Origin: Oxalobacteraceae bacterium
GTDB taxonomy: Bacteria; Pseudomonadota; Gammaproteobacteria; Burkholderiales; Burkholderiaceae_D
Direction: 5' to 3'
DNA length: 64,000 bases
Assembly (NCBI GenBank): GCA_003537575.1
Contig: DPRS01000029.1
Coordinates: 116,720 to 180,719, forward strand
Below are positions 45,097 through 58,071 of this stretch, one piece after another. Each line of letters starts with the position of its first letter. Positions within the stretch are counted from its first letter, which is position 1. Under the pieces are notes generated by a model. The model had not been told where the DNA came from, searched no databases, and saw only the letters and a program-made list of their open reading frames with translations. A program made the translations under genes and the position numbers.

Positions 45097-46335
45097 TCAG
45101 TGCGGCCGTTTCATCTGGCAGGAAGTCGGTTGCGCGGCGACCCAGGTATCGATTTTTTTCTCGGTCTTCCAGCCGTAGCCGGTGTTTTCCTGGTCAAATC
45201 TGAGCTGCTTGCCGTCGACCCTGGTCCAGCTGACCAGATACAGCGGCTGCTGCAGCTGGTGGTCGGCCTGGCGCATCTCCACTTCGCCGTTCAGGCTGAC
45301 GAGCTTCATGCCGGACATGCGCTGCGCCACCTTCACGGGATCGGTCGAGCCGCTTTCGCGCATGGCTTTTGACAGCATTGCCGTCGCCGTGTAAGTGGCC
45401 ATGCCATAGAAGTCGTCGTTGTATTTTTTCTTGAACGCGGTGACGATATCGCTGCCGGAATACTCTTCATTGTTCGGATGCCAGTAAGCCACCATCTTCA
45501 TCCGGCCGGCGCCGGCCGCGCCGATCGCCGTCGGCACGCCGGTGGTGCCGGCATACAGGGTATAGAAGTTCGCCTTGAGATCGGCCTCCTTGCCGGCCTT
45601 GACCAGCAGCGCCAGGTCCGCGCCCCAGTTGCCGGTGATGACGGCATCCGCGCCGGAAGCCTTAATCTTGGCCACATACGGCGCGAAATCCTTGACCTGG
45701 CCGATCGGATGCAGGTCGTCGCCGACGATCTGCACATCCGACCGCTTGCGCTTCAAGTAATTCCTGACCGCGCGCGACACCTGCTGCCCGAAGCTGTAGT
45801 TCTGGCCGATGATGTAGACCTTCCTGATATCCTTTTGCCCGGCCATGTACGAAGTCAGCGCTTCCAGCTTCATGTCGGAATTGGCGTCGAAGCGGAAATG
45901 CCAGAAGCTGCAGCGCGAATTCGTCATGTCGGGATCGCTGGCGCCATAATTCAGGTACACCACTTCCCTGCCCGGATGGCGCTGATTGTGCTTGTTGATC
46001 GCCTCTATCAGCGCCAGCCCGACGCCGGAACTGCTGCCCTGGGCGATATAGCGGTATCCCTGGTCGACAGCGGCGCGCAGCTGGTTAAGCGCCTCCTGCG
46101 CACTGCCCTTGCTGTCGAAGCCGGCGACGCTAATCGTATGTTCTCCCGCCCATTGCTCGGTATTGGCCAGGTCCGCCATGGCTTGCCAGCTGCTCAGCAG
46201 ATTTTGCCCCACCGGCGCAAACGGCCCCGACAGGGATTCGATGAAGGCGATCCTGACTTGTTCGGCCAAGACGGCCGGACTTGCCAGCGCCACGCTCAAA
46301 CCGGCAGCGGCGACAATCGCACGAATGGTTAACAT
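45097..46335 (-). CDS. Periplasmic substrate-binding protein for the Liv-type transporter
   Basis: Type I periplasmic binding protein with signal peptide ending at AVLAEQ and the family opening IAFIESLSGPFAPVGQNL. 412 residues, with the Leu/Ile/Val-binding fold split by two lobes. The contact residues for the ligand alpha-carboxylate and amine (SSSGVGLA; GTTGVPTAIGA region) fit an amino-acid or related ligand, but the exact substrate cannot be told. GGGGA precedes the ATG. First gene of the operon SBP-livH-livM-livG-livF. Confidence 0.9.
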   Translation of the reverse strand: MLTIRAIVAAAGLSVALASPAVLAEQVRIAFIESLSGPFAPVGQNLLSSWQAMADLANTEQWAGEHTISVAGFDSKGSAQEALNQLRAAVDQGYRYIAQGSSSGVGLALIEAINKHNQRHPGREVVYLNYGASDPDMTNSRCSFWHFRFDANSDMKLEALTSYMAGQKDIRKVYIIGQNYSFGQQVSRAVRNYLKRKRSDVQIVGDDLHPIGQVKDFAPYVAKIKASGADAVITGNWGADLALLVKAGKEADLKANFYTLYAGTTGVPTAIGAAGAGRMKMVAYWHPNNEEYSGSDIVTAFKKKYNDDFYGMATYTATAMLSKAMRESGSTDPVKVAQRMSGMKLVSLNGEVEMRQADHQLQQPLYLVSWTRVDGKQLRFDQENTGYGWKTEKKIDTWVAAQPTSCQMKRPH

Positions 46336-46384
46336 GGAACATCTCCCCTTGCCTCTTGCTTATGTGTTATCTCAATGTTGCCTC

Positions 46385-46413
46385 AGGATAACTAGAGAGG
46401 AAGTGACTGTAAA
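46385..46413 (-). promoter_or_regulatory. Candidate promoter for the Liv-type ABC operon
   Basis: On the minus strand TTTACA (46408-46413), 17-base spacer, TATCCT (46385-46390), about 50 bases before the binding-protein start. Confidence 0.45.
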
Positions 46414-46431
46414 GCAAACATTCCACACATC

Positions 46432-46457
46432 AGTAACTATTGGTTAAAATAGTTACT
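46432..46457. promoter_or_regulatory. Perfect 10-bp inverted repeat, likely operator
   Basis: AGTAACTATT, 6-base spacer GGTTAA, AATAGTTACT. The arms match at all ten positions. It lies upstream of the candidate liv promoter (centre about 66 bases before its start point) and about 190 bases before selO. No T run follows on either side, so it is not a terminator. A 26-base dyad is typical of a dimeric regulator; the protein is unknown. The rest of the 314-base gap 46336-46649 shows no gene. Confidence 0.6.
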
Positions 46458-46649
46458 TTCTTTGAACCCAGGCGCGGTGAGCAAACCGCGGCACAATGCG
46501 CCGCGGAGTTTGGAAGACCTTGCCCAATATCGGCGTAGGCGGAAATGTGATAAGGCATGCAAGGCATCGGTGCAGAGCCGGTGCGTCCCGGGTGATTCTG
46601 TCAAAATAGAAGATTCATCGAAAAGGCTTCACTCACTGAAGGAATCATC

Positions 46650-48173
46650 ATGAACGCCCCCGGCTTTGCCGCCGCTCTCAAGCCCCTGGACCAGTTGCCC
46701 TTCAGTCACTCGTACGCCGCCCTGCCGCCCGCCTTCTACACGCGACTGCAGCCGACGCCCTTGCCGGCCCCCTACCTGGTATGCGCCAGTCCCGCTGCAG
46801 CTGCGCTGATCGGCCTCGATCCGGCAGAATTCGCCACGCCCGAATTCATCGCCACCTTCGCCGGCAACCGCATTCCGCCCGGCGCGCAGCCGCTGGCAGC
46901 TGTGTATTCCGGCCACCAGTTCGGCGTCTGGGCCGGGCAGCTGGGCGACGGCCGTGCCATCCTGCTAGGCGAAGCTGCCGCAGAGGCGTCCGCGCCCGGC
47001 GGCGCGCTGGAAATACAGCTCAAGGGCGCCGGGCTGACGCCTTATTCGCGCATGGGCGATGGCCGCGCCGTGCTGCGCTCCTCAATCCGCGAATTCCTCT
47101 GTTCGGAAGCGATGGCGGCGCTCGGCATCCCGACTTCACGGGCGCTGTGCGTGATCGGCTCGGACGAACCGGTCATGCGCGAACGCCTGGAAACCGCCGC
47201 GGTGGCCACGCGGCTGGCGCCCAGCTTCATCCGCTTCGGCTCCTTCGAGCACTGGTACTATCGTGACCGGACAGCCGAACTCAAGACCCTGGCCGATTAC
47301 GTCATCGCCCGCTTCTATCCCGAACTGCGTGACGCCGACAAACCTTATCAGGCGCTGCTGGCCGAAGTGACCCGCCGTACCGCAGAGCTGGTGGCGCAAT
47401 GGCAAGCAGTCGGCTTCATGCATGGCGTGCTCAACACGGACAACATGTCGATTCTCGGCATTACCATCGACTATGGTCCCTTTGGTTTCATGGAAGCCTT
47501 CGATGCCGGCCACATCTGCAACCACAGCGACACCCAGGGCCGCTATGCCTACGCCATGCAGCCGAAGATCTGCCACTGGAACTGCTATGCGCTGGGGCAG
47601 GCGCTGCTGCCGCTGATCGGCGAAGTCGATGACGTGCATGCCGCGCTGTCCGGTTACGCATCTGCCTACCAGGAAAAAATCGATGCGCTTTTGCATGCCA
47701 AGCTCGGTCTGCAAACCCGCCAGGATGACGATAGCCAGCTGATCGACGCGATGTTCAAGCTCATGCAGGACAATCATGTCGATTTCACGCTGTTTTTCCG
47801 TCGCCTGGGCGATTTGCAGCAGGAAAACCCGGCGGCCGATGAGCCGCTGCGCGACCTGTTCATCGATCGCCCCGCTTTCGATGACTGGGCTAGCCAATAT
47901 CGGCTAAGATTAGGCCGGGAAAATGATGGCGGCCGGGATAGCGCCAGCGATGCGGCACGCCGCGCCGCCATGCATGCAGTCAATCCGAAGTACATCCTGC
48001 GCAATTACCTGGCGCAAGTCGCCATCGAGAAAGCGCAAAACAAGGATTTTTCGGAAATCGCCCGCCTGCTAAAAGTGCTGGAACACCCGTTTGACGATCA
48101 GCCCGAATACGAAGCCTATGCGGCGCTGCCGCCGGACTGGGCTAGCCAACTGGAAGTGAGTTGCTCATCATGA
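46650..48173 (+). CDS. selO: Protein adenylyltransferase SelO (YdiU)
   Basis: Pseudokinase-fold enzyme that transfers AMP to Ser/Thr/Tyr of target proteins, linked in E. coli to redox proteins such as glutaredoxin. Conserved parts: YSGHQFGVWAGQLGDGRA near residue 87, the catalytic loop GVLNTDNMSILG and metal-binding DYGPFGFMEAF near 260-280. 507 residues, a little longer than E. coli (about 478). In most bacteria it has no selenocysteine; this copy ends in CSS with no in-frame TGA before. Overlaps msrB (ATGA). Confidence 0.95.
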   Translation: MNAPGFAAALKPLDQLPFSHSYAALPPAFYTRLQPTPLPAPYLVCASPAAAALIGLDPAEFATPEFIATFAGNRIPPGAQPLAAVYSGHQFGVWAGQLGDGRAILLGEAAAEASAPGGALEIQLKGAGLTPYSRMGDGRAVLRSSIREFLCSEAMAALGIPTSRALCVIGSDEPVMRERLETAAVATRLAPSFIRFGSFEHWYYRDRTAELKTLADYVIARFYPELRDADKPYQALLAEVTRRTAELVAQWQAVGFMHGVLNTDNMSILGITIDYGPFGFMEAFDAGHICNHSDTQGRYAYAMQPKICHWNCYALGQALLPLIGEVDDVHAALSGYASAYQEKIDALLHAKLGLQTRQDDDSQLIDAMFKLMQDNHVDFTLFFRRLGDLQQENPAADEPLRDLFIDRPAFDDWASQYRLRLGRENDGGRDSASDAARRAAMHAVNPKYILRNYLAQVAIEKAQNKDFSEIARLLKVLEHPFDDQPEYEAYAALPPDWASQLEVSCSS

Positions 48174-48601
48174 CAGACAAAGTACGAAAGACCGATGCCG
48201 AATGGCGCGTCATGCTCGACCCGCTCGAGTATGAAGTCACGCGCCATGCCGCCACCGAGCGCGCCTTCACCGGCCGCTACTGGGACCACCATGAGCATGG
48301 CATCTATACCTGCGTGTGCTGCGGCACGCCGCTGTTCGAATCCGACGCCAAGTTCGATTCCGGCTGCGGCTGGCCCAGCTATTTCCGCCCGCTCGACCCG
48401 GACAAGGTAGAGGAAAGGGTCGACCGCTCGCACGGCATGGTGCGCACCGAAATCCTGTGCAAGGTGTGCGACGCCCATCTCGGCCACGTTTTCCCCGACG
48501 GCCCGCCGCCCACCGGCCTGCGTTACTGCATCAATTCCGCCTCGCTGCGCTTTGATGCCCAGCCCGAGACATCTTCTGAAACCAGCCCCAAGCAACCATG
48601 A
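48170..48601 (+). CDS. msrB: Peptide methionine (R)-S-oxide reductase
   Basis: Reduces the R-form of methionine sulfoxide in proteins. Zinc-binding pairs CVCC near residue 45 and CKVC near 95, GCGWPSYF and the catalytic cysteine in RYCINSASL near residue 120. 143 residues. ATG at 48170 overlaps the selO stop; an in-frame TTG at 48161 is disfavoured. Overlap with yciB follows. Linking it to SelO suggests an oxidative-stress operon. Confidence 0.95.
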   Translation: MTDKVRKTDAEWRVMLDPLEYEVTRHAATERAFTGRYWDHHEHGIYTCVCCGTPLFESDAKFDSGCGWPSYFRPLDPDKVEERVDRSHGMVRTEILCKVCDAHLGHVFPDGPPPTGLRYCINSASLRFDAQPETSSETSPKQP

Positions 48602-49227
48602 AGAAATTCCTGTTCGACCTGTTCCCCGTCATCCTGTTTTTCGTCATTTTCAAATGGGGCCAAGGTAATCCTGCCGCCGCCCAGGACTTGCTGACGCAGT
48701 ACCTGTCCGGCTTCATGGCCGGCGGTGCGCTGCAGGAAAGCCATGCGCCGATCCTGCTGGCGACCGCGGTGGCGATCCTCGCCAGCTTCGGCCAGATCGG
48801 CTACATGCTCGTACGCCGCAAGAAGATCGATGCCATGCTGTGGATTTCGCTGGCGATCATCACCGTATTCGGCGGCGCCACCATTTACTTCAACAATCCC
48901 ACCTTCATCAAGTGGAAGCCGACCATTCTTTACTGGTGCTTTGGCGCCGGCCTGCTGATCGGACAATTCGCGTTCCGCAAAAACCTGATCAGGAGCATGC
49001 TGGGTGCCCAGATCAGCCTGCCGGAACCGGTGTGGTTCAGGCTGAATCTCTCCTGGGCGGCTTTCTTTGTGGTGATGGGCATCATCAACCTGTGCGTGGC
49101 CTTCGCGTTCGGCCTGTCAGAAGCCGCCTGGGTCAATTTCAAGCTGTTCGGCTTTACCGCCCTGATGGTCATTTTCGCCGTCGGCCAAAGCCTGTTCCTG
49201 TCCAAATACATCAAGGAGACCCCATGA
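48598..49227 (+). CDS. yciB: Inner-membrane septation protein YciB/IspZ
   Basis: Five-segment membrane protein of the intracellular septation group, beginning MKKFLFDLFPVILFFVIFK, with family motifs KPTILYWCFGAGLL and RLNLSWAAFFVVMGIINL. 209 residues versus about 180 for E. coli. Stop overlaps the bolA start (ATGA). It contributes to envelope integrity and division in E. coli. Confidence 0.95.
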   Translation: MKKFLFDLFPVILFFVIFKWGQGNPAAAQDLLTQYLSGFMAGGALQESHAPILLATAVAILASFGQIGYMLVRRKKIDAMLWISLAIITVFGGATIYFNNPTFIKWKPTILYWCFGAGLLIGQFAFRKNLIRSMLGAQISLPEPVWFRLNLSWAAFFVVMGIINLCVAFAFGLSEAAWVNFKLFGFTALMVIFAVGQSLFLSKYIKETP

Positions 49228-49514
49228 GTCCCCGCGAAGAGCGCATCCTGGCGCGCATCAATGAGACTTTTGCTCCCCTGGAATGCCAGCTTGATGATGA
49301 TTCCGCAAAACATGCCGGCCATGCCGGCGCTGCCTCCGGTGCGGGGCACTATCGTTTACGACTGGTATCGCTGTGTTTCGAAGGGCAAAACCGCATCAAT
49401 CGGCATCGGCTGGTGTATGATTGCCTCCGTGATTTGATGCATGCCGACATACACGCGCTCAACATCATCGCTCTGGCGCCCTCAGAACTTCAACAACAGG
49501 CGCCAAGTGTATAA
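49224..49514 (+). CDS. BolA family protein
   Basis: 96 residues from ATG 49224 with AAGGAG just ahead; start overlaps the yciB stop. The BolA fold is recognised from RLRLVSLCFEGQNRINRHRLVYDCL and the C-terminal MHADIHALNII, with the FxGxxxxxRHRxVY pattern. BolA/IbaG proteins pair with monothiol glutaredoxins around a 2Fe-2S cluster, which again touches redox control. Distal to yciB as in other beta-proteobacteria. Confidence 0.92.
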   Translation: MSPREERILARINETFAPLECQLDDDSAKHAGHAGAASGAGHYRLRLVSLCFEGQNRINRHRLVYDCLRDLMHADIHALNIIALAPSELQQQAPSV

Positions 49515-49550
49515 TTGACCGTTTTTTAACTTCCCTGTTAGGAAAAAAGA

Positions 49551-50327
49551 ATGACATTCAAACCCGCCCGCCTGCTGGTCGTACTTCTTGCTGCCGTCAC
49601 GCTGCCCGTCATGGCTCAAAACGTCGCCGTCGTCAACGGCAAGGCGATCCCTTCCTCGCGCGTCGACACCATGGCCAAGCAAATGGCTGCTCAAGGACAG
49701 AAAGATACGCCAGAGTTGCGCACGATGATCAAGGAAGAACTGATCAACCGTGAAATCCTGATGCAGGAAGCCGACAAGCGTGGCCTCTCCAACAGCACTG
49801 ACGTCAAGAACCAGCTCGACATCGCCCGCCAGGCGATCGTGATCCGCGCCCTTATCGGCGATTTCCTGAAAAAGAACCCGGTTTCCGACGCCGAAATCAA
49901 GGCTGAATACGACAAGTTCAAGGCCCAGGCCGGCGACAAGGAATACCTGGCGCGCCATATCCTGGTGGAAAAGGAAGATGACGCCAAGGCCATCATCGCC
50001 AAGCTGAAAGGCGGCGCCAAGTTTGAAGACCTGGCCAAGCAATCCAAGGATCCTGGCTCGGCTTCCAACGGTGGCAGCCTCGACTGGGCATCGCCTTCGG
50101 CTTTCGTCAAGCCCTTCTCTGACGCCATGGTCGGCCTGTCCAAAGGCCAGATCACCGAAACCCCGGTCAAGACCCAGTTCGGTTACCACGTAATCAAGCT
50201 GGAAGACGTACGCGCCGCCAAGGTGCCGTCTCTGGAAGAAGTGAAACCGCAGATCGCCGAATCGCTGCAGCAGAAGAAGCTGCAGGAATTCCAGCAAAAC
50301 TTGCGCGCCAAGGCAACCGTCAAGTAA
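49551..50327 (+). CDS. Periplasmic parvulin-type peptidyl-prolyl isomerase
   Basis: Secreted foldase. Signal peptide ends PVMAQN. SurA-like N-terminal helices (about 30-120), then a parvulin domain (about 125-225) with LARHILVEKED, LAKQSKDPGSASNGGSLDW and FGYHVIKL. 258 residues. Follows bolA by 36 bases and ends before a strong terminator. Helps outer-membrane protein folding. Confidence 0.93.
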   Translation: MTFKPARLLVVLLAAVTLPVMAQNVAVVNGKAIPSSRVDTMAKQMAAQGQKDTPELRTMIKEELINREILMQEADKRGLSNSTDVKNQLDIARQAIVIRALIGDFLKKNPVSDAEIKAEYDKFKAQAGDKEYLARHILVEKEDDAKAIIAKLKGGAKFEDLAKQSKDPGSASNGGSLDWASPSAFVKPFSDAMVGLSKGQITETPVKTQFGYHVIKLEDVRAAKVPSLEEVKPQIAESLQQKKLQEFQQNLRAKATVK

Positions 50328-50358
50328 TCCCGCGGCGGGTTCAGTCCCGCCTGCCAAT

Positions 50359-50390
50359 AAAAACGGCGCTCCCTGGAGCGCCGTTTTTAT
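50359..50390 (+). terminator. Intrinsic terminator after the parvulin gene
   Basis: ACGGCGCTC, loop CCTG, GAGCGCCGT followed by five T; preceded by five A, so it works in either direction. Confidence 0.92.
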
Positions 50391-50502
50391 TCAAGCCTTG
50401 TTGTTTGAACGGTAGTTTGAGCGATAGTCACCGGCCCCATGTCTGAGAGACCGACAACTATCCCGGAGAATTCTTCAGAACCAGTCTGGCACGCCCGAGA
50501 AG

Positions 50503-50838
50503 CTATTTAGTCCGCTTGAGCGTCACATTGATCAAGCCATTTTTCTGGATCAAAGTCTTTTCATCGACAATTTTCCAGGCTTCCTCTTCCGCATTCTTGT
50601 CCTTCAATACGAGGTATTTTTCGCTTCCCGACTCGCGGACAAAAATCTCTTCAAATTCTGTGCGCTTCCCTTCCGATTCAATGTAATCGTCACCGATGAC
50701 CAGCGTTCCGGTTTGAACACCGAGTGCATCCAGCAGCGGAGTGGAAGTCGTCCTTTGATACTCGCCTTCAAAGCCATGACCACAGCCCACCAGGGCGGCG
50801 ATCATGGCAACAATGGATGCATGTTTCAGCATTTTCAT
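50503..50838 (-). CDS. Small predicted lipoprotein, unknown function
   Basis: 111 residues with a lipoprotein signal and lipobox LVGC near residue 19. The mature part is hydrophilic, rich in Glu and Lys, with a repeated beta-strand pattern (YLVLKDKNAEEEAWKIVDEKTL), like small sensor or storage lipoproteins. Lies 4 bases after purL on the same strand, so it shares its transcript, which is odd for a purine enzyme. I do not recognise a family. Confidence 0.7.
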   Translation of the reverse strand: MKMLKHASIVAMIAALVGCGHGFEGEYQRTTSTPLLDALGVQTGTLVIGDDYIESEGKRTEFEEIFVRESGSEKYLVLKDKNAEEEAWKIVDEKTLIQKNGLINVTLKRTK

Positions 50839-50842
50839 CTTT

Positions 50843-54853
<4,011 letters not shown>

Positions 54854-55217
54854 GGCGAGAGCAAAGTTGAGGCGGTTTCCAGCATTTTTCGCCAGAAGTA
54901 CCGCAAGTTGAACCGGAAACCATGATTATACCTTGATGCAGCTCTCACCTGCCGCTTGAAACATCATTGCAGCCCTCTTGTCGCCGGAAGAGATTTTGCG
55001 AGCGCAATGACGACACTGGGAACTGACTGTATTTCCGAGTGTCAATGGATTTTCCAGTGGGATGGCAAGTGAACTGGCATAAAAGCCACGGCATGCCGGA
55101 CGCCGTGATTCGGCAATATATTTTTAGCGCCTCAAGCCCACAAAAGAAGGCCGGCGGCATGCTATATTCGCTGCACTTTTCGGGTGGCAATCTGCCGCGC
55201 GTACCATCAGTCTATTA
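54854..55217. promoter_or_regulatory. Divergent gap between purL and dadA
   Basis: 364 bases. A perfect TATAAT on the minus strand (54925-54930) is a candidate -10 for purL, with no clear -35. A TATATT lies near 55161 on the plus strand for dadA. An 81-residue frame (54945-55190 minus) has no leader features and I do not call it. Confidence 0.4.
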
Positions 55218-56483
55218 ATGTCACATCAACAGCAGATCGCGGTAATCGGCGGCGGCGTCATCGGCGTGTGCACCGCCTATTTCCTGGCGCATGCCGGGCA
55301 CCAGGTAGTCGTCATCGAAAGACTCAGCAACGTCGCCGAAAAAGCCAGTTTCGGCAATGCCGGCGTAGTCGCACCCGGCTACGTCATGCCCTGGGCCACA
55401 CCGGGCATGCCGAAAAAAATCCTGGCTTCACTGTTCAGGACAGACGGTCCGGTGCTGCTCAAGCCCACTTTCGACCGCGCCATGTGGCGCTGGGTCAGGC
55501 AGTGGCTGGCCGAATGCGAACTGGATCGTTTCCGCGTCAACAAGGAGCGCATGCAAAGAGTGGCCTCCTACAGCCGCCTGGTCCTGCAGCAACTGCGCGA
55601 ACACCACCGGCTCGATTACGAACAGAGCCGCGGCTACCTGCAACTGTTCCGCAGCGAACAGGACATCGCGCTGGCGCAGCCAGCGCTGGAACTGCTGGCC
55701 GAACAGGGAGTCGCCCATCGGCCGGTCGATGCCGAACAGGCGCGCGCCATCGAACCGGCCCTGTCCGCCCACACGCCGCTGGCTGGCGGCCTGTACCTGC
55801 CGGATGACGAATCCGGCAATTGCCCGCTGTTCACCAAGCAATTGAAAAATCTCGCCCAGGAGATGGGCGTTGAATTTCGTTTCGGCAGCACCGTCAGCGC
55901 GATCGAAACGCAGGGCCAGCGGATCGGCATGCGGATCGGCGAACAGGTGTTCAACGTCGATGCCGTGGTCATCGCTGCCGGCATCGACAGCGCGCGCCTG
56001 CTGGCGCCGCTCGGCATCCGCGTGCCGCTGTATCCGATCAAGGGGTATTCCGCCACCGCCACCATCCGCAATTTCGACGAGGCGCCGCAAGCTGCCCTGA
56101 TGGATGAATCCTACAAGATCGCCATTACCCGCATGGGCGGCCGCATCCGCATCGCCGGCATGGCCGAGCTCGGTTCGGTCAGCAACGACTTGCACGAGGC
56201 TGCGCTGCGCACCTTGGCCAAGGTCGGCGAAGACTGGTTTCCGGATGCCGCCAACTACAGCACCGCCAGCTACTGGAGCGGCATTCGCCCCATGTTGCCG
56301 GATGGCCCGCCCCTGCTCGGCGCTACGCCGATCAGAAACCTGTACCTCAATATCGGCCACGGCTCGACCGGCTGGGCCATGGCGGCGGGCTGCGGACTGC
56401 TGCTGGCCGATATCATTTCCGGCCGCAAGCCGGACATCGACATGGAAGGCCTGACGCTGGCGCGCTACGCCCGCATGCCATAA
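55218..56483 (+). CDS. dadA: D-amino acid dehydrogenase, small-subunit type
   Basis: FAD enzyme that oxidises D-amino acids, passing electrons to quinone. Dinucleotide-binding motif IAVIGGGVIGVCTAYFLA near residue 7 and DAO-family blocks ASFGNAGVVAPGYVMPWA and the C-terminal NIGHGSTGWAMAAGCG. 421 residues, as in DadA. No dadX racemase is adjacent. Confidence 0.94.
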   Translation: MSHQQQIAVIGGGVIGVCTAYFLAHAGHQVVVIERLSNVAEKASFGNAGVVAPGYVMPWATPGMPKKILASLFRTDGPVLLKPTFDRAMWRWVRQWLAECELDRFRVNKERMQRVASYSRLVLQQLREHHRLDYEQSRGYLQLFRSEQDIALAQPALELLAEQGVAHRPVDAEQARAIEPALSAHTPLAGGLYLPDDESGNCPLFTKQLKNLAQEMGVEFRFGSTVSAIETQGQRIGMRIGEQVFNVDAVVIAAGIDSARLLAPLGIRVPLYPIKGYSATATIRNFDEAPQAALMDESYKIAITRMGGRIRIAGMAELGSVSNDLHEAALRTLAKVGEDWFPDAANYSTASYWSGIRPMLPDGPPLLGATPIRNLYLNIGHGSTGWAMAAGCGLLLADIISGRKPDIDMEGLTLARYARMP

Positions 56484-56514
56484 TATCCGCATCATTTTCC
56501 CTCTTGCGGATGCC

Positions 56515-58071
56515 ATGAACGAACTCTACACCGTCGCGGAAATCCGCCGGATCGAGCAAACCGCGCTGGCCACCCTGCCCGCCGGCGCCCTGATGCAGCG
56601 CGCCGGCGCGGCCGCCACGCAACTGGCGCAGGAACTGCTCGCCGCACGCGCGCATGCCCGCGTGCTGGTGCTGGCCGGGCCGGGCAACAATGGCGGCGAT
56701 GCCCTCGAAGTCGCCGCCAGCCTTGCCGCTGCAAATGCTCATGTCACCGTAACGCTGTTTGCCGATGCCGCCAGGCTGCCGCCGGACGCCCGCACCGCGC
56801 TGGCGCGGGCACAATCCGGCACGGCAGGATTTGCCGACCCGGCCAAGGCAGACGCCATGGAAGCCTTGCGCAGCCAACCCTGGGATCTGGTCATCGATGG
56901 CCTGTTCGGCATAGGGCTGGCACGCCCGCTGGCCGGCGCCATGCGCGCCATGGCGGAATACGTCAATGAACTGCCATGCCCAGTGCTGGCGCTGGACGTG
57001 CCCAGCGGCCTGGATGCGGATACCGGCGACATCGTCGGCCCGGATGGCATTGCCGTGCGCGCCAGCCATACCATCAGCTTCATTGCCGACAAGCCTGGCC
57101 TGCATACTGCTCACGGCCGCGACCATGCCGGCAAGGTCAGCATTGCCGCTCTCGATATCGACCGCGCGCTATTCCCGCCGGCGCAAGCCTGCCTGAACGG
57201 CCTGCGAATGTTTGCCGGCGCGCTCTCCCCGCGCGCGCAGAATTCCCATAAGGGCAGCTACGGCGACGTCGCCGTACTAGGCGGTGCCCATGGCATGCAG
57301 GGCGCGCCGCTGCTCGGCGCGCGCGCCGCCCTGCACTGCGGGGCCGGCCGCGTATACGCCTGCTTCATCGATGAAGCGCCAGCCTTCGACCCGGTTCAGC
57401 CCGAGCTCATGTGCCGGCATGCCGGCGACTTCGATTTTTCCCAGGCCACCGTGGTCGCCGGGCCGGGCGCCGGTAGCGCACCGCGCACCCATCAGTTGCT
57501 GACGCAGGTGCTGGAAACAGCGTCGCCGCTGGTGCTCGATGCCGATGCACTCAATGTGCTCGCCGCCGACGCCACGCTGCAGCAGCAACTCGCCTCGCGC
57601 AAGGCTGCGAGCATCCTCACGCCGCACCCGCTGGAAGCGGCGCGCCTGCTGGCCGTCTCGGCCGGCATGGTGCAGGCCGACCGCCTGGCGGCGGCGCGCC
57701 AGCTGGCGGCGCGCTTCAATGCGATCGTGGTGCTGAAGGGATCGGGCAGCGTGATTGCGCGCCCGGATGGCATGACCGCGGTCAACCCGACCGGCAATCC
57801 GGCGCTGGCCACCGCCGGCACCGGCGACGTCCTGGCCGGTGTCTGCGGCGCCCTGCTGGCGCAGCATCTGCCGCCCTGGGAAGCGGCGCTGGCGGCGGTC
57901 TGGCTGCACGGCCATGCCGCCGACGTGCTGGTGAAACAAGGCAGCGGCCCGGTCGGGTTAACTGCCGGAGAATTGATTCCGGCGATCCGTGCCGCGCTCA
58001 ATCATGCCATCGCCAATGCACGGCAGTTCGCCGCGCCCGGCATCACGCCAGCCGCCCGGCCGCAATCGTGA
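56515..58071 (+). CDS. nnrD: Bifunctional NAD(P)H-hydrate repair enzyme
   Basis: Repairs damaged NAD(P)H hydrates. N-terminal epimerase (YjeF_N, about 1-210) with LAGPGNNGGDALEVA; C-terminal ADP-dependent dehydratase (about 225-510) of ribokinase fold with GTGDVLAG. 518 residues. It overlaps the tail of the convergent YbbA-type gene by 29 bases. Usually a genomic neighbour of tsaE; that gene is not seen here. Confidence 0.94.
   Translation: MNELYTVAEIRRIEQTALATLPAGALMQRAGAAATQLAQELLAARAHARVLVLAGPGNNGGDALEVAASLAAANAHVTVTLFADAARLPPDARTALARAQSGTAGFADPAKADAMEALRSQPWDLVIDGLFGIGLARPLAGAMRAMAEYVNELPCPVLALDVPSGLDADTGDIVGPDGIAVRASHTISFIADKPGLHTAHGRDHAGKVSIAALDIDRALFPPAQACLNGLRMFAGALSPRAQNSHKGSYGDVAVLGGAHGMQGAPLLGARAALHCGAGRVYACFIDEAPAFDPVQPELMCRHAGDFDFSQATVVAGPGAGSAPRTHQLLTQVLETASPLVLDADALNVLAADATLQQQLASRKAASILTPHPLEAARLLAVSAGMVQADRLAAARQLAARFNAIVVLKGSGSVIARPDGMTAVNPTGNPALATAGTGDVLAGVCGALLAQHLPPWEAALAAVWLHGHAADVLVKQGSGPVGLTAGELIPAIRAALNHAIANARQFAAPGITPAARPQS

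Noticed and set aside
46650..48173. Selenocysteine in SelO or use of selenium locally
   Set aside because: No in-frame TGA is read through; no selD or SECIS-like element was seen.
54945..55190. 81-residue minus-strand frame between purL and dadA
   Set aside because: Chance frame in a leader; no recognised features.
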